From Caballeronia megalochromosomata (GTDB lineage: Bacteria; Pseudomonadota; Gammaproteobacteria; Burkholderiales; Burkholderiaceae): a DNA stretch of 64,000 bases. Below, piece by piece: positions 46,001 to 52,286 of this stretch. Positions within the stretch are counted from its first letter, which is position 1, and each line of letters opens with the position of its first letter. Under the pieces are notes generated by a model that had not been told where the DNA came from, made no database searches, and saw only the letters and a list, made by a program, of their open reading frames with translations. Location of the stretch: NCBI GenBank assembly GCA_001580565.1, contig LRBF01000073.1:1-64000 (forward strand), in the 5' to 3' direction. The translations under genes and the position numbers were made by a program.

Positions 46001-47603
46001 CGATGCGGCGTTTATCGCTCCCGATGCGCTCAGGTTATCGGTGGATATCGCTTCGAGACGAGCCGCCCTCTTCGCATTCGATAGCTGGCCGAGCTTCCGG
46101 CACGCGTTCCCCAAGCCGACGCGCTGCACCGTTGAAGTCGTTGCCTGGCTGGAAACGGCGGCCCGGCTGGACAAGAACGTGCCGCAGGTATTGGGGCGCA
46201 GCACATTGACCGTCCTGCTGCCCGGCGCGCATCTCTCACCTGAGGACGTTGTGCATGTGGCGACCGTGATCGATCAATGGTCGCCCACTACGCTGGACGC
46301 TCTGTATTGGCGCATCGAATTGGCCAATGTCCGGCTGCGCGCCGAAGACGGATCGTGGCGTTCCGGCAGTCAGCTCCTTCGCGGCGGGTCTGACGGCGAC
46401 GCGAGATTCTCATTCGCACCGCCCTTTGCGAGGCTGTCTCCGGATTATGCGGCATGCCGGGATGCGTGGAGCCTGCTGCGGGACTACCTGGCCGATGCGA
46501 CCCTGGATCCGGCAACGGTCTGTGACTGGATAATCTCGGCCGGCAGTCTGGAAGCGCGCAAGTCCGCCGTGTCGTGGATGCTTCGCAACCTGTACGCGCC
46601 CGCCGTGAATCTAGCGGTGTCACGTCGGTTCGCCGCCGACTGGCTGATGAACCTGACGCCGGAATCTCCCGAGCTGCACGACCTCGACGAAACGAGCCGC
46701 AAGATCATGTGCACCCGCTTCGGCTCCGATGCGACGGCTGAGAAGGAGATGCCGGTGTGGCTGAACGAGTATCCGAGCCTGCGAGAGATTCAAGCCTGGT
46801 GGGATAGCGAGCATCACGGACGTGAACTCGAATACGACCGGCGTGTGTGGCCCGCGTACACAGACCGAAGCGCCTTGCTGGCCGATCCTGTCGACCGGTC
46901 AGCGTGGATGACGTTATTCACCCTCGGCCTGATGTGTCGATTCGGGCGCGTGACCGATGCCCAGAACAGGGAATTCCTCCAGTATTTGTATGCGCACGGC
47001 TGGTGGGCGACGATTTGCGGCCCGTCGCCCGAATTTGATTCCGAAGGATGGATGCGAATCCTGCAGGAATACGGAGAAATCCAGGAGGACACGCCGCTCT
47101 TCGAGCAGTGGATGGATCTTTTCGCGCGTCTGTACCGCATGGCGCGATGGCTCGACGTTTATGTGCACATCTTCACGACTGTCGATCTGCGTGGTCCCGG
47201 ACAGACGCACGATCTGCTCGCACCCATGGCAGATGCATTGCTGAACGGCTCGGAAATCGACGCGCCGACGCTGCGCGGCATGCTGCGTCTCGGCCAGCAT
47301 CTCGTGATCCGCGAACTGCTGCGCGGTGGCCGATTGGACAGCAAACTGGCGCGCGGGATGGCGTACGCCCCGTCGGAAAGCATGTGCGGCATGTTCGAGG
47401 CGCTTGGTTACCAGCGGCCCGGGTCGAGCGAGGAAATCCATGGGTTGCTGGTGGACGAACTCGGTGAAGAGGCGGCGCTTTTCCATGGCGCTTACGACAT
47501 TCCGCTCAGGCTTGTCGCAAGCGACGCGTCGGTGCGCGAGAGCGTGTTCCGCTTCGCACGACAGCAAGTGATCGACGAAGACAAAAGCCTGACCGAGGTC
47601 TGA
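40056..47603 (+). CDS. Giant protein with two sacsin-type GHKL ATPase domains
   Basis: A 2515-residue protein starting at GTG after AGAGAGG. The N-terminal domain is a sacsin-like Bergerat fold: ILKELLQNADDAGA (Glu29, Asn33, Asp36), ALWMLNDGAF, SIQSFGLNAK, GKFGLGMKSVFHLCEAFF. A second copy begins near residue 1597: PFELFQNADDAVGEF, then RMLMLGATGKGGADGVTGKF and GLGFKSVLLATDAP. The about 1500 residues between them and the about 700 after them are helical and match nothing I know. Tandem sacsin repeats are known from eukaryotic sacsin, and GHKL ATPases of the MORC/sacsin kind occur in bacterial defence contexts. Here the protein sits between two helicases, ending four bases before the second. 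I infer an ATP-driven scaffold or sensor. Confidence 0.8.
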   Translation: MARYTTNYVNLIADNLRDRYQRGLPILKELLQNADDAGAANVVFGYHPGFAATETGHPLLHGPALWMLNDGAFEPRDKQSIQSFGLNAKAADNGAIGKFGLGMKSVFHLCEAFFYVAYDGLGLHHEILSPWFGDTHTAPLHQQWEQTEDRDFEPLAAIARNQETTREARTWFLLWIPLRQRSHLATMNGRKLPGIIDHFPEEDCSGDLDFLSEANLDRRLAVLLPLLRHLTRVRFAGADGAPPFDLQLRLADEESHRLDHHSDELVCAGSVANNDSKVQQLRFFASQKTVCHAPFATLRESESWPKSMAILDSGEWGSVADKTQAEGAVMLAHADQRVGRLVLQWAVFLPTEELRLTYSMPIPDSTREYRIVLHGQFFVDAGRRGIADFEGLSRAHEALPSNAPQQRVLQTWNQALAQEVVLPSLLPTLEAYALANRFRDDELSRLTRAISLCCVEGESTSGFFKTFSAHICRDAAWVRTLSVNGAAWKRVQSGGTRLLPLPPPPTRDPDRPWRTLPGLARLGDVEFVDSTAPALALALSGWDEATLLAVLQDAPVAAFASETTLAWLTEFLSMEKDRYVRTGRVQDALVHLLQKALSQSDLSVLRGNRSHFSSLVSLVDASRRLSIGPQAANAKGAVPEALYRTLARLKTYALLLPRDLAGPLGSEVKAADESDVRVWLNALHGESERLHQGEKMDSDAVEALLRTAGFILDALGDETTRIAFMLTHRAFRVLQATSFKDGRNVAVSLDSLVKIHRQRLLFRNAGPNNQFGHLAEFVDALPGATPVVADSEVVAYVQNDMRSASQRVPASNDIGAMLFSIGARDAAPELADVKTRSALVRLGVSANLATEESVRAMRYLLHGSPARFDSTERLWLQPGGVDSPWFKLWCMVEANHWNAVPRALGNMIPGDLWQKLGLHHFDEETVTKRLRQVTDFAGVQPEAFSNIERNAILGRIQDEAVWKRLPLHLDTAGRFGAVEDDCYLAGGPAPHACIVKSVRLIAVSDDVAHFEQQKRRIRHWDVATAVRLVLEAPQPGMHWRYILEQISSASWLTRTVLPALLTRPWLPLSSGAFIAPERVIRIAGLDSDIATLAKQCGFTYAGVDSLDGEVRASDGFTCLYNLFTSDEAALPALAALMSTAGLSVGRCVLRAPEALLAQVPLLARLTCLPAWSIIERALTHLDQTVVTSKLVKAVAVQLSLHGTGNALAEISELGTHAAVIDLFLCYLEEWRSSEADVDALKAALPSLRLLAQNGHWAPAGTLAADVCGVAPARVLDERQLAILSGVVKRNRDAVPGDASCPASEPGSYDPGALLVALKKLVDPLASGNAADAAGALLGLMGPAARPMAQAWLPLAFKDYIEFLGWKDPGYESGWERRRKLMGGMTPQQALDVVKPVIRFADGGEVEVRSITGAPLRLALVPDDEAQTLLVGELSWQLNYGVVMTFRPTEHLAARDVDDVVRLLQRTTEHLLRHVFNQPHANLDALWASFAKTDQIKLSVARHLVLEGLPASLQQLPHVRRCAALDIALGRVDDARHERASAEAFGRKGDEAEQALRAAIKALGDVVARDNDVQRGILAGIRERIADNQYELSSVPFELFQNADDAVGEFQRLQIAAGRTPLDADTIGRFVFEQEDGVARFLHWGRPVNYKGRGDNVPAQYGSDLERMLMLGATGKGGADGVTGKFGLGFKSVLLATDAPCVWSGDLSFQVVGGCLPQSWMPSSQTRALQARSQGADKSMRTTLTELSLHERATRRELGDRFAALAGLLPVFAREIRHVTVDDETHSWTPRLILEEGGCSVSLGTCRLPVAGGIVTARVLVLRSLHGDMAMRLTSEGVAEFERVEPHPVPAIWVTAPTRGVPARGVVLNAPFQVDTGRASLAAGKAAKRNEIQATDLARKLSVGVVALMRLSQDNWPKCAAMLGCESLTSAAEFWTTFWRAVGLGDLPDDPSADVRLLHAFALELFDSVVDTTDQIPNGFTDADAAFIAPDALRLSVDIASRRAALFAFDSWPSFRHAFPKPTRCTVEVVAWLETAARLDKNVPQVLGRSTLTVLLPGAHLSPEDVVHVATVIDQWSPTTLDALYWRIELANVRLRAEDGSWRSGSQLLRGGSDGDARFSFAPPFARLSPDYAACRDAWSLLRDYLADATLDPATVCDWIISAGSLEARKSAVSWMLRNLYAPAVNLAVSRRFAADWLMNLTPESPELHDLDETSRKIMCTRFGSDATAEKEMPVWLNEYPSLREIQAWWDSEHHGRELEYDRRVWPAYTDRSALLADPVDRSAWMTLFTLGLMCRFGRVTDAQNREFLQYLYAHGWWATICGPSPEFDSEGWMRILQEYGEIQEDTPLFEQWMDLFARLYRMARWLDVYVHIFTTVDLRGPGQTHDLLAPMADALLNGSEIDAPTLRGMLRLGQHLVIRELLRGGRLDSKLARGMAYAPSESMCGMFEALGYQRPGSSEEIHGLLVDELGEEAALFHGAYDIPLRLVASDASVRESVFRFARQQVIDEDKSLTEV

Positions 47604-47607
47604 AAGC

Positions 47608-50250
47608 ATGAATGATTTGAATCGGTCGCTGAAGGCCGAAACCAGCGTGACCCACGAACGCCATGGGATCGGCACGGTGTTGATGAGCGAACAGGAGACG
47701 GCGATCGTCCGATTCGCTCATGGCATCGAGCAGGTGCTCATCGATGAACTTCGAGTCTTCACCTCGTTCGCCGATGCGATCGAAGGCAAGGAAGCTGCGC
47801 CGTCGCTGGATGTCGCAATACGCGTTCAGGCTGCCACTATCCGCTCGGTCAACGAAGCGTGGGGCGTATTTACGCGCTCGCGCATCTCGTTGCTGCCGCA
47901 TCAACTGTGGGTCTGTCATCGCACATTGAAAAGCTGGCCGATACGCATGCTCATCGCGGACGACGTGGGCATGGGCAAGACCATCGAGGCGGGCCTGATT
48001 CTCTGGCCGCTGCTCACCAGCCGGACCGTCCAGCGACTGTTGATTCTCGCACCGGCCAAGCTGGTCGATCAGTGGCAGCAGCGTCTGAAGAAAATGTTCG
48101 ACATCCGGGCAGCTGTCTACCTCGCCGAACAGGACACTCCCAAGTCCGACTTCTGGGGCATCCATCAGATCGTGGTCGCATCCTTGCCCACCCTGAGAGG
48201 CGACCGCAACGGACGGCACGATCGTCTGCCGGAGGCGCCCGACTGGGACATGATCATCGTCGATGAGGCGCATCATCTGAACGCCGAGGAGGGCGCGGTG
48301 AAGACGCAGGGATTCGATCTCGTCGAGCGGTTGATGACCGCTGGGAAGGCGCCGTCGTGTCTGCTGTTCAGCGGAACGCCGCATCGCGGCAAGGCTTACG
48401 GTTTCTGGTCGCTCATGAGCCTTCTCGACTCCAAGACGTTCGGAGCCAAAAAGAACGAGCGGGCCATGCTCGATGCGTTGCCGAACTTTCTAATCCGCAA
48501 CGCCAAGCAAAAAGCCACAGACATGAAAGGAAATCGCCTCTTCATGCCGATCGAGCAATATCCCGAAACCTTCGGCTATTCGGCCGCCGAGGAGTTCTTC
48601 TACGAACGGATGTCGAGCTTCATCGTGGCTGGCAAGGCCTACGCGTCGCGCCTCGGGAGAATCGAGGGCGGGCAGGTGATGCTCGTGCTGATCGCGCTGC
48701 AGAAGCTCGCGTCGAGTTCGGTTGCGGCGGTGCTTGCGGCGCTTGAAACACGTCGCCGGAGGCTAGCTTCGCTGGCAGCGCAAACCAGGGCCGAATTGGA
48801 TATAGCGACCGACGACCCCGGCGCCGACGAGATGGAGCGGCGCCTGGCGGAATGGCTGCGCGACGACAGACAGAGCCGTATCAGGCTCATGGAGGACGAG
48901 GGACAGCATCTTGACGACCTGCTGAAAGCCGGGCGTGAGGTGGTCACCGAAACCCGCATCGAGAAAGTGCTGGAAATCATCGAAAGCCGGTTCGCGGATG
49001 AGCCGGTGCTGCTTTTCACCGAATACAAGCGCACGCAGGCGCTGCTGGTGGTGGCCCTGATGTCAAGGTTCGGCAGCGACTCCGTCAGCTTCATCAACGG
49101 CGACGACCGGTTGGAAGACGTGCGCCGTCCTGACGGCCGCACAGGCCCGATGACGGCTCGTCGTGATCAGACTTGCGATGCGTTCAACGCCGGACGGCTG
49201 AGATTCCTGGTATCAACCGAAGCAGGCGGCGAGGGCATCGATCTGCAGACGCGCTGTAGCGCGTTGATTCACGTCGATTTGCCCTGGAATCCCATGCGTT
49301 TGCATCAGCGAGTCGGCCGTCTAAATCGATACGGTCAGAAGCGGCCGGTGCGTGTCGTGTCGTTGCGCAATCCGGCTACCGTCGAGTCGATGATCTGGGA
49401 CAAGCTGGAGACCAAGCTGGACAGCATCATGAAGGCCATGGGCTCGGCCATGGACGAACCCGAGGACCTGATGCAACTGGTCCTCGGCATGAGCGGAACG
49501 GGCCTGTTCGACAATCTCTTCAATGGCGCGGTCGGCGTCGAGCGGGAGCGTCTTGGCGAATGGTTCGACCGGAATAGCGGCACGCTTGGCGGCGAATCGG
49601 CGATCAAGGCGGTGAAGGATCTCGTGGGACACGCGCAGAGCTTCGACCTGTCCGACCTCAAGGATGTGCCTCCGCTCGACCTGCCGGACCTTCTTCCGTT
49701 TTTCGAGAACTGCCTGAGCTACAACCGGCGCCGTCCAAAGGTCGAGGCGAACGCAGTCTCGTTTAAAACGCCTGACGAGTGGCTCACAAGTGCCGCGATC
49801 AAGAAGAGTTATGACCGGGTGGTATTCGACCGCACGGCGAGCTCGAATGAAGGCGAATTGATGGGCGTGGGCCATCCGTTGATGGAGGCGGCGCTTCGCC
49901 AGTCGGAGCGGGTGACCGGCTCGCTGTGTACCGTCGCGGGACTGGCGTCGCCGTTGCTCGCCGTGCAAATCTCGAGCCGAGTGACCGATGGGAACAGCGC
50001 CTGTTCGCGCTTCATCGCAGGTGTTGTCGGCCATGCAGGAGAATTCGCGCTGCTAAAAGACTGGGAGTTGATGCGGCGGCTGAACGGTTGCGCGCTTCGA
50101 AGCGAGCCGATCATACCGAACGTCCCGTCCAGGACGATCGCGGACTGGATCGATGCGGCCAGAAAGTATGTGCACGGACGGCTCGACGCGTGGGGGTTGC
50201 CGGTGGTGAGTCCCAAAATTACGACGATCGCTGTGTTCTGGTCAGAATAG
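47608..50250 (+). CDS. RapA/SNF2-type DEAH-box helicase
   Basis: An 880-residue protein. It opens with a Tudor-like beta region (HERHGIGTVLMSEQETAIVR) as in RapA. Helicase motifs are Walker A ADDVGMGKTIEAGLI near residue 115, DEAH in IIVDEAHHLN, LLFSGTPHRG, then motifs V and VI in STEAGGEGIDLQT and LPWNPMRLHQRVGRLNRYGQ. The C-terminal about 250 residues are specific to this protein. SNF2-type enzymes move along DNA or strip proteins from it; relatives such as DrmD work in DISARM defence. It starts four bases after the giant ATPase gene and must be co-expressed with it. No methyltransferase gene accompanies the cluster. Confidence 0.88.
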   Translation: MNDLNRSLKAETSVTHERHGIGTVLMSEQETAIVRFAHGIEQVLIDELRVFTSFADAIEGKEAAPSLDVAIRVQAATIRSVNEAWGVFTRSRISLLPHQLWVCHRTLKSWPIRMLIADDVGMGKTIEAGLILWPLLTSRTVQRLLILAPAKLVDQWQQRLKKMFDIRAAVYLAEQDTPKSDFWGIHQIVVASLPTLRGDRNGRHDRLPEAPDWDMIIVDEAHHLNAEEGAVKTQGFDLVERLMTAGKAPSCLLFSGTPHRGKAYGFWSLMSLLDSKTFGAKKNERAMLDALPNFLIRNAKQKATDMKGNRLFMPIEQYPETFGYSAAEEFFYERMSSFIVAGKAYASRLGRIEGGQVMLVLIALQKLASSSVAAVLAALETRRRRLASLAAQTRAELDIATDDPGADEMERRLAEWLRDDRQSRIRLMEDEGQHLDDLLKAGREVVTETRIEKVLEIIESRFADEPVLLFTEYKRTQALLVVALMSRFGSDSVSFINGDDRLEDVRRPDGRTGPMTARRDQTCDAFNAGRLRFLVSTEAGGEGIDLQTRCSALIHVDLPWNPMRLHQRVGRLNRYGQKRPVRVVSLRNPATVESMIWDKLETKLDSIMKAMGSAMDEPEDLMQLVLGMSGTGLFDNLFNGAVGVERERLGEWFDRNSGTLGGESAIKAVKDLVGHAQSFDLSDLKDVPPLDLPDLLPFFENCLSYNRRRPKVEANAVSFKTPDEWLTSAAIKKSYDRVVFDRTASSNEGELMGVGHPLMEAALRQSERVTGSLCTVAGLASPLLAVQISSRVTDGNSACSRFIAGVVGHAGEFALLKDWELMRRLNGCALRSEPIIPNVPSRTIADWIDAARKYVHGRLDAWGLPVVSPKITTIAVFWSE

Positions 50251-50329
50251 AGACGCATCCTCCGCAATCCGCGGCGTTTCTTTCAGTTGTTGTTGAGCTT
50301 CGCTAGCTCCGCTAATGCTAATGGTGCAC

Positions 50330-50897
50330 GACCTGTCCGGGAACTAACCATCGTCGGCAAGGGGCAGCGCGAACGCACGGTGCCGGTAAGCGCTGCGACG
50401 ATGAACGCGCTGCGCGTGCATTGGCTCGATCGGGCTCAAGATTTCGCCGGCGAGACCGAAGAAGAAAAACAGAGCGGGCAGCTGCTAAGCCTGCTAAGCC
50501 CCCTCGTCATTCCGTGGACCGACCGGTCACGCCGGCGACATCGAGCGGGGCAGAGTGCGGAAAGCGAGGAGGGGCAGCCTGCGAATGAAGCGGGCTACAC
50601 CGCGGATGGATTGAATCGGTTGACTAGTCGTATGGTCACCGAGCTGGTCGAGACGATGGAGCGCGGTTGAGCCTCGATGAACGCGTGAGGCACGGGCAGT
50701 CGAATGCGCATGCGTTTCGCCACACGTTCGCGACGCAATCGGTCGCCGACGAGGTGCCGGTGGACCTCGTGCAGAAGGTGCTGGGCCATGCTTCGCTGCA
50801 AACGACGACGCTCTACGTCCAGGCAGAAAAGCAGCGCGTGGTCGAACAGGTAGCTCGCTACTATGCCGGCGTCGCCGCGCATAAGACGGGGCAGTGA
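50330..50897 (+). pseudogene. 3' remnant of a DUF3701-type tyrosine recombinase
   Basis: The translation matches the end of the intact recombinase at 33825-35819, starting abruptly at ELTIVGKGQRERTVPVSA and running through TADGLNRLTSRMVTELVETM. Then a net two-base insertion near 50660 shifts the frame. The rest (SLDERVRHGQSNAHAFRHTF, LGHASLQTTTLYVQAEKQR) continues in another frame. A 9-base tandem duplication (CTGCTAAGC twice) adds residues near 50485. The start codon, N-terminal domains and first catalytic Arg are missing. The divergence from the intact copy shows it is a relative and not a fresh duplicate. The junction at about 50330 follows the helicase gene by only 80 bases. Confidence 0.88.
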
Positions 50898-50982
50898 GCA
50901 GCAGCACATTCGGCGCTGCGCGCGTCACTGACAAAACAAATCACTTTCCGGCGCATCTTGCGTCGGAACACAGAAAAGCACG

Positions 50983-51465
50983 ATGACTGACAAAGAATTG
51001 AACCTGCGCGCCGGACTGGCTGCGTTCTCCGATGTGGACCGCGTGGTCGCTGTCAACCTCGATCAGTTTGATCCGCTGAACTCGCGCGACGACCTGATCA
51101 AGCTGCTGATCGAAACGGGCATCTCGTTTTCGCGGCCAAGTGAAGGTGACATCGCTGCCGAGGACAGCGGCAGCAGCGTTGAGGTGACCATTCGACGCGG
51201 CGACGTCGTCACCGCCGCAGCTCGCGCAGCGTGTGAGCTCGCGGCGAGCTGGATTGATGACACGGACCTGCAAGCCTGGAAGGTCGCGACAGTGCGTTTC
51301 AACTTGCTGAGCACTGGACAACGTCAACGGCGGCGTCACTACCCCGTACTCGGGGAATGGCCTTGCAGGCGGTGTCGCCGTGAGACGACTGTGCGGCTCG
51401 ACGGCAGGGAAAGACGCCGACTCGTATCGGTACGAGCGTCCCGCGAACGTCACGTCTGGCTGTAA
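50983..51465 (+). CDS. Hypothetical protein, possibly frameshifted at its end
   Basis: A 160-residue frame. The first about 110 residues look protein-like (VVAVNLDQFDPLNSRDDLIK, AARAACELAASWIDDTDLQA). After about residue 112 the composition turns Arg-rich (RQRRRHYPVLGEW), while the next frame reads more naturally (LDNVNGGVTTPYSG), so a frameshift near 51315 is possible. There is no motif and only a weak start. It lies between the recombinase remnant and the GIY-YIG gene and may be debris of an older insertion. Confidence 0.35.
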   Translation: MTDKELNLRAGLAAFSDVDRVVAVNLDQFDPLNSRDDLIKLLIETGISFSRPSEGDIAAEDSGSSVEVTIRRGDVVTAAARAACELAASWIDDTDLQAWKVATVRFNLLSTGQRQRRRHYPVLGEWPCRRCRRETTVRLDGRERRRLVSVRASRERHVWL

Positions 51466-51513
51466 CCATCTGATAGACTCCACACCGATTACCAGCTAAG
51501 ACTTCATCTCTGT

Positions 51514-52284
51514 ATGGATCCCGAGATCCTCGCCAAATTCAAACGATTCGGTCCAACTGAATTGGACCAGGTTCCCGATAAACCGGGCTTATACGCATGG
51601 TACGCAAAGCCGCAGATTGGACCAGCCGATTGGGCTCGTGCTGTTGATTCCAATGGAGCCGACTTCGGGGAGCAGGCGTTCAGAAGCGTCCTTGCAAAGC
51701 ATACATCCCGATTTACGCCTCCCGCCCTCCGCGTTGCGGCTCACAACGCATTCCGAGACACCTGGGAAGGAAGGTTGACGCCCTCAATTTATGACCGGCA
51801 TGTCGGTGCAATCAACAGGAAGGAGCTCTCGGAGACAGAAGCAAACAGCATGAAGTTTCCGAAAGCTGCTATGGAAAAGATGCTCCTTTCGGAGAAACAA
51901 CGGGCGCGGATGACGCAGCTGCTGACCAGCGCGGCGACGCCCCTCCTCGCCTCTCCGTTATATATCGGAAAATCTGCAGATCTTCGTCGCCGAGTAAATG
52001 AACACTTCTCGGATCTCGACAAGTGGCATCAAGTTATTCAGCGCGATCCCAATCACCGCGATAGCATTCGCAGCGCGTTGTTTGGTAGCGGTCGCAACAC
52101 AAACATACCTGACATCTTTGCGACCCGTGCAATCGCCTCTGGTTTTAGTCCGGACAACCTCGAGGTGTACGTGCTCGACATCGCTGGCACGTTGGGTATT
52201 CAAGAGACTTTGGCGCTCGAGCTTGCAGAGGCTCTCGAGTGGCTTCTTAATACATGGCATCGTCCAATTCTTGGGAGGGCTTGA
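51514..52284 (+). CDS. GIY-YIG-type nuclease, phosphorothioation island
   Basis: A 256-residue protein. The two halves of the GIY-YIG motif are visible: KPGLYAWYAKP at residues 23-33 and PLYIGKSADLRRRVNEHF from residue 148, with the expected Arg after YIG and a Glu in the closing helix (LALELAEALEWLLNTW). An insertion of about 115 mostly helical residues separates GIY from YIG, far longer than in standard members. It lies directly before a large DGQHR protein and converges on dndBCDE. DNA cleavage is predicted; sensing of phosphorothioate status through its partner is inference. Confidence 0.75.
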   Translation: MDPEILAKFKRFGPTELDQVPDKPGLYAWYAKPQIGPADWARAVDSNGADFGEQAFRSVLAKHTSRFTPPALRVAAHNAFRDTWEGRLTPSIYDRHVGAINRKELSETEANSMKFPKAAMEKMLLSEKQRARMTQLLTSAATPLLASPLYIGKSADLRRRVNEHFSDLDKWHQVIQRDPNHRDSIRSALFGSGRNTNIPDIFATRAIASGFSPDNLEVYVLDIAGTLGIQETLALELAEALEWLLNTWHRPILGRA

Positions 52285-52286
52285 TA

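Noticed and set aside
36355..50250. Assignment of the three-gene cluster to DISARM
   Set aside because: The RapA-like helicase recalls DrmD, but there is no methyltransferase, DrmB or DrmC-like gene, and the giant sacsin-type ATPase is not part of DISARM.
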